The notes under the pieces were generated by a model. The model did not search any database and was not told where the DNA came from. It saw nothing but the letters and a program-made list of their open reading frames with translations. Positions 1 to 9,509 of a stretch of 36,384 nt of DNA are shown here, one piece after another; within the stretch, counting starts at the first letter, position 1; every line of letters begins with the position of its first letter. The position numbers and the translations under genes were made by a program. Source of the DNA: Pirellula sp. (GTDB taxonomy: Bacteria; Planctomycetota; Planctomycetia; Pirellulales; Pirellulaceae); assembly GCA_021299695.1 (NCBI GenBank), contig JAJTEK010000019.1, forward strand, positions 1 through 36,384. The letters run 5' to 3'.

Positions 1-2
1 CG

Positions 3-353
3 CCCGTGAAAGCAGCCCCCGTGAAGGCAGCGCCCGTGAAAGCAGTGACCAAGAAGGCCCCCGCTTCGAAGAGCGAAGCGGCCAAAAAGACCCTCGTCAA
101 GACGGCCGCCAAGCGGACGGCGAAGCGGGCTGAAGTGGCTTCTTCGGCACCTGCGATCGCAGTGCCCAAGAAGGTCGTCAAGACGACGGCCAAGCCTGGG
201 ATTGTCGCAGCGACCCCGGCGGCCAAGGCCCAACTGGCTGCCAGTGCCAAGTCCAACCGTGTGAAGCTTTCGAATCGTTCGAGCAACATCGCCGGACACG
301 TATCGGCCAAGGGCAAGCGGGCGCAGGCCAAGCGGGATTCCAAGGGCCGCTAG
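3..353 (+). CDS. Lysine/alanine-rich histone H1-like protein, 3' part
   Basis: This is the tail of a very basic, low-complexity protein built almost only from Lys, Ala, Pro, Val, Thr and Ser. The frame is open to the window edge and begins inside tandem A-P-V-K-A pentapeptide repeats, so the real start is probably upstream. The GTG at position 6 is one of the repeat codons and a poor start candidate. The C-terminus changes to an Arg/Ser-rich stretch (NRSSNIAGH, then KGKRAQAKRDSKGR) before the TAG. Such proteins resemble eukaryotic histone H1 tails and the AlgP/H1-like proteins of bacteria, which bind DNA non-specifically; a nucleoid role is inference from composition only. It converges on the membrane protein gene, with 7 nt between the two stop codons. 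A second, smaller protein of this type is encoded at 24299-24553. Confidence 0.7.
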   Translation, partial: PVKAAPVKAAPVKAVTKKAPASKSEAAKKTLVKTAAKRTAKRAEVASSAPAIAVPKKVVKTTAKPGIVAATPAAKAQLAASAKSNRVKLSNRSSNIAGHVSAKGKRAQAKRDSKGR

Positions 354-360
354 TCGAGGC

Positions 361-1545
361 TCAGCGCAGGTAGAACGGGACGGGGGGTAGGAAGGCGTGC
401 TGAAAAAGCAGAATCGCGCCCCCTTCCCATAGGGCGAACTTTCCTAGGTACAGGAACCCGACGTAGATCGCGATGGCCGCAAGCAAAGGGAGCCAAGCGA
501 TCCAGCGGAGGGTCCAATGGGCGTCGTTGGATTTCGCAAGGCTACAGCGCAGAGCCCAGCCGATAAGCAGTTTGGCTGGGAACATCAAGACGACGAAAAA
601 GATCGACAGCAAGAACCACAACTGGGGTGGGATCTCTTCGATTCTCAGCAGATATAGCGGCAGTGCAAGAGCCAGAAAGAGGATATTGGCAAGTGCGTAT
701 CGCAGCGGGGTGCGACGGAAGGCAAGTCGAGCGGCCGAGCGGTCCAGGACCCCGCCGAGACGTTGTTTGGTCGATTGCCGGTAGCTCGATCCTTGGCGAG
801 TCAACAGATCATTCCGAGCCATGTGGGTTTGGAGGGTCGGCAGATACTGGATGACCCAGGCCATGAGGATTGCACCGAGGAGTCCTAGGAGTGCCAGTCC
901 ACCTTGTTGGTCGGTTCGGACCTCGGGGGCGGCGTTGAGTGCCAAGAGGATCAGCAGGGCTGGGATGACTAGCCATATCCCTGCGCCGAGGCTGGCTTTG
1001 AACCCGAGTCGGATCAACCGCCAGAGGTGAAGTTGTTCTAGGAAGTTCCACCATCGATTCTCGGCATTGAGCCAGAAGGAGCGCGAGAAAAGGGCTTTGG
1101 CGAATCGGATCGGCTGAGGCCACAGGAAGTGGAACCAGCGGCCGCCGCGGAGGATGGCCCAAACGACCCAAAGGACCCAGAGGATCGCCAGGACTCGAGC
1201 GGCGATCCGGAGGTTGAGGGCTCTGCTGGAACCTGGTTGGATCAATTCCGAGGAGTAGCCCAGGTCGGTAATGAACCAGATCGGTAGCCAGGTCAGCAGG
1301 GTCCACAGACCGCATCGAACGAGATGTCCGGCCAGGGCGATTCCTGGGAAGCACGTGCGGATCGGCTGTCGGTTTGCGATCCTGGCTGAGCATTCGAGCA
1401 TGTAGCCGAGGCTAGCGAATTGGACGACCGGAATCGTTGCCGCGAGGCTCAGGACCAGCACGAGGCTGAGGGTATTCCAAGCGAACTTGGCCAGAGCGCC
1501 GATTGCATTGAGGATCCGCAGCGGGATAGAGCGCAGGAAATTCAC
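361..1545 (-). CDS. Polytopic membrane protein of unknown function
   Basis: A 394-residue integral membrane protein with a GTG start. Hydrophobic segments are visible near residues 20-48 (TLSLVLVLSLAATIPVVQF), 72-92, 112-131, 185-203, 216-234, 282-299, 307-331 and 345-368, so roughly eight membrane spans. Trp and Arg are abundant at the segment ends. The N-terminal sequence around VVQFASLGYMLECSARIA recalls the DUF4013-like membrane proteins found in planctomycetes, but I cannot confirm the family. No catalytic motif is visible. The gene is divergent from the secreted protein at 1753, sharing a 207-nt upstream region, and no convincing ribosome binding site precedes the GTG. No function is assigned. 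Confidence 0.75.
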   Translation of the reverse strand: MNFLRSIPLRILNAIGALAKFAWNTLSLVLVLSLAATIPVVQFASLGYMLECSARIANRQPIRTCFPGIALAGHLVRCGLWTLLTWLPIWFITDLGYSSELIQPGSSRALNLRIAARVLAILWVLWVVWAILRGGRWFHFLWPQPIRFAKALFSRSFWLNAENRWWNFLEQLHLWRLIRLGFKASLGAGIWLVIPALLILLALNAAPEVRTDQQGGLALLGLLGAILMAWVIQYLPTLQTHMARNDLLTRQGSSYRQSTKQRLGGVLDRSAARLAFRRTPLRYALANILFLALALPLYLLRIEEIPPQLWFLLSIFFVVLMFPAKLLIGWALRCSLAKSNDAHWTLRWIAWLPLLAAIAIYVGFLYLGKFALWEGGAILLFQHAFLPPVPFYLR

Positions 1546-1752
1546 TGGATGGGAATTGAGTCAACGCGGGGGGGTGGGCATCAGAATCGCTACAACTGGG
1601 TATTCGTTACGACCGGTATTTTTTCGGCCCTCGAAGGATGCAATTTTAATGGAAAACCGTAAATAGTTTGCACGGTTTGGATAAGGAATTAGGATTAGGG
1701 CGTCGTTTCTAGGTAACAGTTATAGGTCGCAATCACCTTAGGTAGCTTTGAT

Positions 1753-2460
1753 ATGCATCTGAGATTCTCCTCCCTGTGCGCGTTGGTGCTCGCAGCATTT
1801 GTTTCGATTCCTGCTAGGGCTCAAGACCCTTTAGACGATGTTTATGGGCATGCTGTGCATGCTTATTTCCGCGGCGATGCGGCCACTGCACAGCAGTGGC
1901 TCAACGATGCGATTGCATCGGGGAGTCAGGATCCGCGGGCGTTTTACTTCCGAGGACTTTGCGATGCGGCCGTATCCGGAGATCCCGAGGCGGGAGTAGC
2001 GGATTTTGAGCAAGCCGCTCAGATGGAGATCGATGGCAAGCGAGTTGTCAATGTAGGAAAGGCACTTGAACGGATCCAGGGACCGGTACGCTGCCAGATC
2101 GAGGCGATCCGTCGCAAGGCGAGGTTGGCTTCTCGGGGCAAGTACCTTGAAATGCAACGATTGCGTTATGAGCAAGGGATTCGAAACGGGGCGATCAATC
2201 CAGTGTCACCTTCGGATGCACCCCCGCGGCCCGTGCCATCGATCAACGATCCATTCAGTGAGGGGGCGGATTTCAACAAGGGGCAGCCCAAGCCCATGGC
2301 AGAGCGCGTCGAACCTGCGCCTGCATCGAACGATCCGTTCGGCGACAATCCGGCTAACCCAGCACCGGCCAATCCAGCACCGGCGGCCGACGACCCGTTT
2401 GGATCGAGCGGAGCCAAGCCCAACGCGGCACCGGCCTCGGACGATCCGTTTGGCAACTAG
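1753..2460 (+). CDS. Secreted protein with TPR-like N-terminal part and C-terminal DPF repeats
   Basis: A 235-residue protein with a good Sec signal peptide (MHLRFSSLCALVLAAFVSIPARA, predicted cut after residue 23). Residues 30-90 look like one or two TPR-type helical hairpins: YGHAVHAYFRGDAATAQQWLNDAI, then DPRAFYFRGLCDAAVSGDPEAG. The last 85 residues are Pro/Ala/Asn-rich and carry four spaced DPF motifs (NDPFS, NDPFG, DDPFG, DDPFG), a tail pattern common in planctomycete exported proteins. The TPR part suggests protein-protein contact in the periplasm; the partner is unknown. The gene appears to be a single transcription unit, because a strong intrinsic terminator lies 53 nt after the stop. 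Confidence 0.8.
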   Translation: MHLRFSSLCALVLAAFVSIPARAQDPLDDVYGHAVHAYFRGDAATAQQWLNDAIASGSQDPRAFYFRGLCDAAVSGDPEAGVADFEQAAQMEIDGKRVVNVGKALERIQGPVRCQIEAIRRKARLASRGKYLEMQRLRYEQGIRNGAINPVSPSDAPPRPVPSINDPFSEGADFNKGQPKPMAERVEPAPASNDPFGDNPANPAPANPAPAADDPFGSSGAKPNAAPASDDPFGN

Positions 2461-2512
2461 GGTTCCCTTTAGGGGCCTTCCAGGCGGTCTTACAGAAACA
2501 TGGAAAATCCAC

Positions 2513-2543
2513 AAGCGGATTCCGACTCGGGGTCCGCTTTTTT
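2513..2543 (+). terminator. Rho-independent terminator after the DPF-repeat protein
   Basis: A perfect 7-bp stem (AAGCGGA at 2513-2519, TCCGCTT at 2533-2539) encloses a second short stem (CCG/CGG) and is followed by a run of six T (2538-2543). It lies 53 nt after the stop of the gene at 1753-2460 and 160 nt before the next gene, so it separates the two transcription units. Confidence 0.85.
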
Positions 2544-2705
2544 GTTGGTTTGCTTCGAGGAAATCTTGCTCCATTATCTCTGGCGGGATCGAAAAAACCA
2601 CTTCCGTGAATTTCCCCTCGGACTTACATTGCTTGGCATTGGATCAACGCTCCAGAACGATGGAGTGATGACGGAAAATCCAGGACGCAGAGCCCGGGGG
2701 GACCG

Positions 2706-5700
2706 GTGAGTAGTCATACGCCAGATGGGAAAGAATCAGACATAGGCGCAGCGGGGGCAGATCGACCCGAGGCGGTGCTTAGGGAGTCTGAGCGTATCGA
2801 GGATTTGAATCAGGTTCTTGGGTATTTGAACTTCTCGTCGGGCAAGAGCGATTCGAAGTTTCTCTCGGCCTTGAACCGACTTTATTTGTCGGCGCTTGAT
2901 GGGGCAGACCGTTCGGTTTATGCGGGAATGCCTGCGTGGTTGAAGATCCAGCAGTGGCTACTTGAGCGTTTAGAGAGTTTGAGGGGAACCAATCCGGCCT
3001 TTGCACAGAGCGAGCAAGCCTCGCGCGTGATCGAATTGGTATGGCGATCGTTGTTGCCCGATTACTTAGACTTTCACAGCGACCTTCTTTTTCATCAGGA
3101 GCCGCAGGGGATCTTCAACAGTTTGTTTTTGGGTAGGGCCATTGAGGCGACGCTCAAGCAGGGAGGACCATGGGAGCAATTGGACCGGATCGTCGCGGGT
3201 GCGATTGGCGAGTTGAACGATTATGTGGGGTATCGTCCGGTCGCGACGCTCGAGGGTCATGACCTAGAGCCTTATGACCACGAGTGGCTCGGGCCTATAC
3301 CTCTTTTCATTCGTGGAGTGGGGGTTGCTTATGGTCCATATCACGAGTTGATCGAGCGCACGTTGGTGGTATTGCAAGAGACCTCGGGATGGATTTTGAG
3401 CGCTGCGCAATTCGATTTGAATCGACTCGACGAGTTGGCCATGGATCCAAGGGCTTATGATTTTGACCATCCGGTCAATACGAGACCGAATTATTACTTT
3501 GGGCAATGGGATCCTCACAGGATCGATGGTTCGGGATATTACCGACGTTTTGTGTTGCAGCAGGTCACCGTCGATGCGTTGATGGCTCGGGTGCGCCAAG
3601 GGGGTGGATTATCGAGAGACGAGTTGCTCACTGAGGCGGCGGCGGTATTGGCAGGCACGATCTTGATGGCTTCTGGGATTTGCGGAGCGAGTCCCAACAG
3701 TATTGCATCGACGACGACGATCATGGAGTTACTCAGTCATGTTGCGGCGTACAGGGATGCGTTTTATGTCGAGTACTTACCTAAGTTGAAAGGGGTTCAT
3801 GGCCAGCGTTTGGAGGCTGAGGCGAAGATTCGCAGGCAGCCTTTGGGGGGAGCAAGGCAAGAGCTCAACACGACGCTCGGTCGCTTGCGAGCCGCCCAGG
3901 TCGAGAGGATTCAGGTCGCGCGGATATTTGCAAGGATGGGCAGTGCCAATGCGGCCAAGGAGGAGGCTGACGATGTCCAGGTACCCTCGGCACGGATCCT
4001 ATGTCGGATCGATTGTTTGTTGACGATTGGCAATCAGCTTTTGAGGCGAGGGCAGCTCGAGCGAGCCGCAGAGATTCCCGGTCAGATCGAGGATTTGGTT
4101 CTGCGAGGGATCGCCTGTGGGGCGTTGGTCGATCCTTGGAATATTCTCGGATTCGGCGGGAATTTTAACCGTTTTAGCAACAACGATGCATCGGTTCCCG
4201 ATGATCGGGTCCATGAGCTCGTCGAGATCATGGAGATGAGTTTTGGTTTGTTGTCGCGGATTTGGCGTGAAGCCGCTGCGCGGGACCTCGAGGAGTTGTG
4301 CGATCGGACCGAGGGTCAGTTTCGCAAGTTATCCCAGTGGTGGCGTCAGTATGCGGCCCACGAGGTTTCCGAGGTGCATGCGACGGACCCGAAGGTGGCA
4401 TTGGAGTCCTCTCAGCTTGTGGCTCGAGCTTTGCGTCTTTGGCATCGTGGGGGGGCAGCGGCTGGGGATCTTCGGTTTTGGACTCCCCACGCGGAGATCT
4501 TCGATTCGCCCAAGGCATATGCGTTGGTGATCGAGGCTCTTTTGGATCGAGAGGATTTTGTCGGTTCGAGGGCTTTGCTGATTCATTGGCTCAGCCAGGT
4601 GCCCAGGGTGGGTATCTCCAGTGGCACGATCGCTTATTCGGACTTTGCAAGACGATGGATGGAGAGGTTGCTTGATCCTGCGCGTCGCACGAGCACCAAT
4701 GCGATAGAGACTTGGGATTCGATCGAGAAGTTCTTTGGGTATTTGGAGTCCAACGGTGAGGACTATTGGCAGGCGCCGAGTTTTCAATTGCTCAAGGGTC
4801 CTCTCAAGGGATCCTCAGGAAGAAGGGACTTGGAATCGAACCCCGAGGACGATCCCCAGGAGAATCGCTTCGGTGCGGCTTACGAAGACGTCAGTTACCA
4901 CGATACGACCGACGACGGGGTCGAGGGGCCGGTCTACCAGAACGATACAGGATCCGACGAGGAGTTCATCGCTGAGTCGAAGCGGATCGGGGAGCATTTG
5001 CTGTTTCTAAGCGGTCTTGCGCACATGTGGAAACAGGTCGCCGAATCGGGGGCTTGGCTCAGCAAGGTTCGAGGACCGAGCAAGGCTTTGCCGCACCGGG
5101 CACGGATGAAGGAAGCCTTTGGCGGTTGGATCAGTTCTAGCGTATCGCAGCGAGAGGGGCTCATGCGATTGCTCGATCAGGTTCGCGGTCATTTGATTGC
5201 GACCGGGGGGACCGATGCAGACTCGATGATGCGTTACGATCGTCAAAGAGTTGCCAAGGAATCGCTCATTGAGAAGATCATCGCAACGGCCGTAGAGACC
5301 ACGGATGCAAGCCGCATGCTTCTAGGGGTTCAGTTCGCGTTCTTTCAGAGCCCACAGGAGATCAAGGACAACACGACCCAAGCTTGGTGGCAGAGTCACG
5401 AATCGATTTCGCTCGACGATCGATGTGCGATCGAACTTTATGGGCATTTGATGTCCGAGCGAAGTGGTCGGGTCGCAGGGAGCTTTAAGAGGTTCATCGA
5501 TGCGATCGGTGACCAGCCATTACTTTATGTTTCCTTGGCCCGTGGCGGGGACCCCAAGGAGATTGTCTTTGCGAGATCAAGGCGAAGGACATTGACCCAT
5601 CTATTGACGTGGTTACCTCGGCAGGGGTTCTATTTGCTTTCGGCAGATTTGATCGCGATGGCACGGAAGATGGAGATTCAAAATCACGTAGGTGACGGCG

Positions 5701-6908
5701 CGGTCACAGAGTTTGACGACCTTTTTCAGATCGCGTTTAAAGCGATGGTCCGATGTGTGGTCCGGAACTCATTCGGATGGTCATGGGAATCGATTGGACT
5801 TTCCAAGGAGAAAGGGAACTCGGATTCTCCTAGCAAGGTCAAGAAGGATTTGCTCGGCGAAATCAAGTCCGTGGAGCTCGACGAGTTGGTCGATCGCAAT
5901 TTGCCCGAGCCCAAGACCGATTTGCTCGTACCGCTCTTGGAGCGGCTTACCGAGGGTCTTTTAGGGCATTGGCTTTCCCATTCCAGAACGCTTCGATTGA
6001 GCGTATTGGAGTCGGTCGACAATCCGAAGCGTTGGGGCCCGCTCTCGGAGTTCATCCAGAAGTATGGGCATGGTCTCTTTACGCAGGTCTTTTTGAGTTT
6101 GCCCCATGTGCGAGCGATCTTGCATCAGGGGGTTGGCAATTGGCTCAAGCACGCGATTGTCAACCGAGACAGTCCAGAGATGCAGCCGGTCCTCGATGCG
6201 ATCGAGGCCGGGGAGATCGGATTTGAAGAAGCTCGCGAGCATTTGGCCGTGGTCTTTGAGGCGATCATCGATCATTATGCCGAGTACAAGGACTACAACA
6301 CCACGACGACACAATCGGACCGTGGCGAGATGCTCTACATGTTCCTGGATTTCTTGAGGCTCAGGGTACGCTACGATCGGATCAGTTGGAATCTCAAACC
6401 GGTTTTCTGGGCTCACGAGGTTCTAGTGCATGCCGGCTGCCGCGATTCGGCGATGCAATGGCGTCGAGCGTTGCACGAGCGGGTCGCTAAGGAGTCCGAG
6501 AGCTTTTTAGAGAAGCTTGCGACATTGCAGAAAAAGTATGCCATGATGATGCCCTCGGTAGCCGACCGGCTCAACGAGCGGTTCCTCAAGCCCATGACGA
6601 TCGATCGGATGCGAGCGTTGATTCGGCCTTCGATGCGCCAGTTGCGAAGCAGCGAATCGCAGAAGAGTCGAGCTTTTGATCTGCTAGTTCAGGAACTTCA
6701 CCTGATGATGCGGGAGCCTACAGGAGTGGGGCTTGAAGTCCCCGCCTGGTTGGTGGTTCTTCAGGAGGAAGTAGACAGGGTTTTGGACCAGGATCAAAAT
6801 TCTTTAACCTCCTATCGGCTCGACCGAGCCGTACCCCTTAAGAGCCTTGCGCGAGTTAAAATCAACTCCCAATTGATGGCCAATCGAGATCGCCAAGAAG
6901 GCAACTAG
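2706..6908 (+). CDS. 1400-residue cytoplasmic protein of unknown function
   Basis: A very large soluble protein with no signal peptide or membrane span. The GTG start at 2706 follows a purine-rich GGGGGAC stretch about 5 nt upstream. The sequence is mostly predicted helix, rich in Leu, Glu and Arg, which suggests an alpha-solenoid scaffold. A charged, possibly coiled-coil stretch lies near residues 370-412. An acidic, probably disordered linker (about residues 707-755, rich in Asp/Glu, e.g. DDPQENRFG and TGSDEEF) divides the protein into two halves. I see no P-loop, nuclease, protease or kinase motif. The 3' end overlaps the stop of the convergent zinc-ribbon gene by 4 nt. It may be a planctomycete-specific orphan family, but I cannot assign a role. 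The full-length open frame and uniform codon use make it a real gene. Confidence 0.85.
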   Translation: MSSHTPDGKESDIGAAGADRPEAVLRESERIEDLNQVLGYLNFSSGKSDSKFLSALNRLYLSALDGADRSVYAGMPAWLKIQQWLLERLESLRGTNPAFAQSEQASRVIELVWRSLLPDYLDFHSDLLFHQEPQGIFNSLFLGRAIEATLKQGGPWEQLDRIVAGAIGELNDYVGYRPVATLEGHDLEPYDHEWLGPIPLFIRGVGVAYGPYHELIERTLVVLQETSGWILSAAQFDLNRLDELAMDPRAYDFDHPVNTRPNYYFGQWDPHRIDGSGYYRRFVLQQVTVDALMARVRQGGGLSRDELLTEAAAVLAGTILMASGICGASPNSIASTTTIMELLSHVAAYRDAFYVEYLPKLKGVHGQRLEAEAKIRRQPLGGARQELNTTLGRLRAAQVERIQVARIFARMGSANAAKEEADDVQVPSARILCRIDCLLTIGNQLLRRGQLERAAEIPGQIEDLVLRGIACGALVDPWNILGFGGNFNRFSNNDASVPDDRVHELVEIMEMSFGLLSRIWREAAARDLEELCDRTEGQFRKLSQWWRQYAAHEVSEVHATDPKVALESSQLVARALRLWHRGGAAAGDLRFWTPHAEIFDSPKAYALVIEALLDREDFVGSRALLIHWLSQVPRVGISSGTIAYSDFARRWMERLLDPARRTSTNAIETWDSIEKFFGYLESNGEDYWQAPSFQLLKGPLKGSSGRRDLESNPEDDPQENRFGAAYEDVSYHDTTDDGVEGPVYQNDTGSDEEFIAESKRIGEHLLFLSGLAHMWKQVAESGAWLSKVRGPSKALPHRARMKEAFGGWISSSVSQREGLMRLLDQVRGHLIATGGTDADSMMRYDRQRVAKESLIEKIIATAVETTDASRMLLGVQFAFFQSPQEIKDNTTQAWWQSHESISLDDRCAIELYGHLMSERSGRVAGSFKRFIDAIGDQPLLYVSLARGGDPKEIVFARSRRRTLTHLLTWLPRQGFYLLSADLIAMARKMEIQNHVGDGAVTEFDDLFQIAFKAMVRCVVRNSFGWSWESIGLSKEKGNSDSPSKVKKDLLGEIKSVELDELVDRNLPEPKTDLLVPLLERLTEGLLGHWLSHSRTLRLSVLESVDNPKRWGPLSEFIQKYGHGLFTQVFLSLPHVRAILHQGVGNWLKHAIVNRDSPEMQPVLDAIEAGEIGFEEAREHLAVVFEAIIDHYAEYKDYNTTTTQSDRGEMLYMFLDFLRLRVRYDRISWNLKPVFWAHEVLVHAGCRDSAMQWRRALHERVAKESESFLEKLATLQKKYAMMMPSVADRLNERFLKPMTIDRMRALIRPSMRQLRSSESQKSRAFDLLVQELHLMMREPTGVGLEVPAWLVVLQEEVDRVLDQDQNSLTSYRLDRAVPLKSLARVKINSQLMANRDRQEGN

Positions 6909-8419
6909 AGGGAGTCCGAAGCCGATGATTGTCTTAGATCCTGGCTGCGTCTCCAGTAGCTTTGGAACTTATAGAATCTCTTGCGGTCTTCTTCGGCATA
7001 CGAACCGTTGAGTTTGACGGTCCAGTAGTTGTTTAGATCGTTGAGCCTTTCGATGAGCAAATCAGGGTCGTTCGACTCCAGGGCAGTAGCGATCATCGCG
7101 CGGAAGGAATCTAGGGACTGAAATCGATTTTGTTCGGCTTTGCGAAAATTCTCCAAGGCTAGTTCTCGATTGCTCAGTTCGGATTCCAAGCGGCCCAGGA
7201 AGTCGAGCATCAATGGATCCTTGGTCTGAGCATACACATTATTGAGCGACTTGCGGATCTCCGTAGGGTCGGCGCTTTGTGACTTGTTGCTACTGGGCGT
7301 GTTCCACTCTTGAATGGCCCTCAGATCGGTATCCAAAAGGCCCGGAAGTGGTTTTTTATCGAGGGGTAGTTGGTCGATGTTCGTAGTGGACGCCCCAGTC
7401 CAAACCGAGCACAATTGGCTCAACGGGCGCTGGACTTGGAAGTCAAAAACATCCTCAATCTCGTCATTTGGTCCATTGCCATTGAGCATCAAAACGACGT
7501 ACCCAAAGTACTTGTTCGCAAAGAAATGCCTATGCATGTAGCCTTGGAGTTTTGGATCGGTCGATCGCTCGGGTGCTTTGGTTTTGAACAAGTTATTGCA
7601 GTAGAGTTTGAACTTATTGAAGGTGACCATTTTGGTCATAGGCAGAAGGAGTTCCTCGGAATCAAGCATTTCGATGGGTGTTGAGGTTTCGCGATAGTAC
7701 CGAATCAAAACTGCTGTGCGGTCTTCCTGGGTTACCAAGCCGATGGTTCTCCAGTCGTGGTATCCTGAGGTGATGCATTTGGTATCATCGAGAAAACCAA
7801 GGACTAGTGTGCGCAGTTGCTGCGCAAGGGCCTCAGGGGAATCGGAACGAAAGGACTTTAGTTCCTCGCGTCCTTGTTGGATTCCATCGATCATCGGACC
7901 GTAATCGAAGAGTGCCTCGATCGCGTCGTATCGGTTTGCGCTCGCTTCGTTCGTGAAAACCTTGGCCGTCTGAGACCCACAAAACATTCCCTCGATGGGG
8001 TCGATTTGCGTATCCCATCGGGCTTGATTGGACCAATCAAAATCCACCGCAAGCGACTTTTTCGGTGGGTCGACTGCGCTCGATGTGGGGGCATACACTA
8101 GGCGAAATGAATTGGACGAAGGGACTCCAATCCAACTTGCCGCCCCGAAGGCAACGAGTCCAAGAACCAGCATTCCGAGGCCAACAATCTTTGACAGCGC
8201 AGATCGTCGATGGACTCCACCAAAGTTGGTTTTCATTCCCAAGCCAGGTCGGTTCGCAAATGCAGCGAATAGAGATAGGGCAGGATCTATTTCCGAAGTG
8301 ACGTGTTGTTCCTCAAAAGTCACTCGTTTGCCGCAGTTTGGGCAGTCGATACCCTTTTTGAACAATCGGATCGGTGCGCGCAGTTGTGTGCCGCAACGGC
8401 ATAAGCAGTTTCGACGCAT
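6905..8419 (-). CDS. Zinc-ribbon single-span membrane protein of unknown function
   Basis: A 504-residue protein. Residues 5-29 hold a probable zinc ribbon (C5, C7, C9, C26, C29: CLCRCG then CPNCG), on the cytoplasmic side. A membrane span follows at about residues 78-98 (IVGLGMLVLGLVAFGAASWI). The remaining 400 residues would be outside the membrane: a domain with many aromatic and charged residues, no recognisable catalytic motif, and a helical region near 385-490 (e.g. LDFLGRLESELSNRELALENF) that looks TPR-like. The zinc-ribbon-plus-anchor design is common in planctomycetes. ATG start. It converges with the 1400-residue gene with a 4-nt overlap. Function unknown. Confidence 0.8.
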   Translation of the reverse strand: MRRNCLCRCGTQLRAPIRLFKKGIDCPNCGKRVTFEEQHVTSEIDPALSLFAAFANRPGLGMKTNFGGVHRRSALSKIVGLGMLVLGLVAFGAASWIGVPSSNSFRLVYAPTSSAVDPPKKSLAVDFDWSNQARWDTQIDPIEGMFCGSQTAKVFTNEASANRYDAIEALFDYGPMIDGIQQGREELKSFRSDSPEALAQQLRTLVLGFLDDTKCITSGYHDWRTIGLVTQEDRTAVLIRYYRETSTPIEMLDSEELLLPMTKMVTFNKFKLYCNNLFKTKAPERSTDPKLQGYMHRHFFANKYFGYVVLMLNGNGPNDEIEDVFDFQVQRPLSQLCSVWTGASTTNIDQLPLDKKPLPGLLDTDLRAIQEWNTPSSNKSQSADPTEIRKSLNNVYAQTKDPLMLDFLGRLESELSNRELALENFRKAEQNRFQSLDSFRAMIATALESNDPDLLIERLNDLNNYWTVKLNGSYAEEDRKRFYKFQSYWRRSQDLRQSSASDSL

Positions 8420-8719
8420 AGAAAAAACACTCGGCGGGATTGGAGGTGGGAAACTTCGCGATCACGAAGCGGATTCCGTTCCAAGACTTACCGGGTAGTC
8501 GTCTCGAACTGAGAACTGTATCTAAATGTACACGATAAAATCGGCAGAGTTCGCAAAAAATCCAAGTTAGAGTAGTATTCCTTGTGGCCCCAGTGCCGTG
8601 GGAAAAGCGAAGCTAATGCGGTTTGGTTTTCGTTCGGACCGATGTCCGGTTAGCATTTCCATGGAGTCCCTTTTCGGACTTTGAAAAGCCCAGAAGCAAA
8701 TCCCAGGGTGGATGAAACG
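8420..8719. other. Divergent intergenic region with two short hairpins
   Basis: About 300 nt without a convincing gene, between the zinc-ribbon gene (minus) and the PEP-CTERM gene (plus). It holds two short inverted repeats: CGGAC-CGAT-GTCCG at 8635-8648, and AGTCC with GGACT at 8665-8680, just upstream of the PEP-CTERM gene. Neither is followed by a T-run. They may be operator or leader structures of the PEP-CTERM transcript, or chance. No convincing -35/-10 pair was found. Confidence 0.35.
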
Positions 8720-9505
8720 ATGAAGCGAATCAAGTTTCGGTATGTGATGTTTTTATGGCTGATTCTGTTTTCCTCGGCGCACGCCGAGCTGGTGACACTC
8801 TACAGTGGAACTGGACTCCCGGCCGCTGAGCCTTGGCTGAGCTTTGGTGCCGATACGATCGGCGGTTGGTCACAAACCGCCGTGGCCGGTGGAGTGCGGT
8901 TGACGACGGATTTGCCGACGCGATCGGGATACAGCAACTACAATCCCTTCCCGTCCCCTGCGTACAAGAATCCGGCTTTTCCTGAGCTTCGCAGGTCCGA
9001 TGGGTTTGAGCTATCGTTTCGCACAAGCTTGCTCTCGGAGAGCCACACGAATGCGAACCGCGCGGGTTATTCGGTGATCTTGTTAGCGGAAGATGCCAGA
9101 GGTATCGAATTGGGATTTTGGCAGAACGAGATCTGGGCTCAGAATACCGACTTTACGCATGCTGAGGGGGTGTCGATCGACACGACGATGGCTCGTGACT
9201 ATCGGCTGCAGATCATCGGCGAGGAGTATCGGCTTTTTGAGGGCACCACGAGTTTGCTCTCAGGAGCTTTGCGCACCTACACCAGTCCAACTCTTCCCTA
9301 CACATTGCCAAACTATGTGTACTTCGGAGACAATACAACGAGCGCAGCGGGGAGTTTTTTGCAGGGTTTTATTCGGCTCGAATCGAATTTGAGCACGGTT
9401 CCCGAGCCGTCGAGTATGCTCTTGGCGAGCGTTTTTGGTATTGGTTGTTGGGCCGCCCGCAGGATCCGCGTCAAGAGCAAGGGTCTCAGCGGGAGTGAGG
9501 TTTGA
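8720..9505 (+). CDS. PEP-CTERM sorting-domain exported protein
   Basis: A 261-residue exported protein. I chose the ATG at 8720 because it opens directly into a signal peptide (MKRIKFRYVMFLWLILFSSAHA, cut after residue 22) and follows a GGGTGG stretch; the TTG at 8681 would add 13 residues before the signal. The mature part is a beta-rich domain (GFELSFRTSLLSES, YSVILLAEDARGIELGFWQ, DYRLQIIGEEYRLFEG) resembling the choice-of-anchor/concanavalin-like sandwich domains of other PEP-CTERM proteins; that resemblance is tentative. The C-terminus (residues 227-251) is a classic PEP-CTERM signal: VPEPSS, a hydrophobic stretch, then AARRIR. Known family behaviour is recognition by an exosortase (EpsH/XrtA-type) and export to the surface or matrix; no exosortase lies in this window. 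A glycosyltransferase gene starts 5 nt after the stop. Confidence 0.88.
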   Translation: MKRIKFRYVMFLWLILFSSAHAELVTLYSGTGLPAAEPWLSFGADTIGGWSQTAVAGGVRLTTDLPTRSGYSNYNPFPSPAYKNPAFPELRRSDGFELSFRTSLLSESHTNANRAGYSVILLAEDARGIELGFWQNEIWAQNTDFTHAEGVSIDTTMARDYRLQIIGEEYRLFEGTTSLLSGALRTYTSPTLPYTLPNYVYFGDNTTSAAGSFLQGFIRLESNLSTVPEPSSMLLASVFGIGCWAARRIRVKSKGLSGSEV

Positions 9506-9509
9506 TTCG

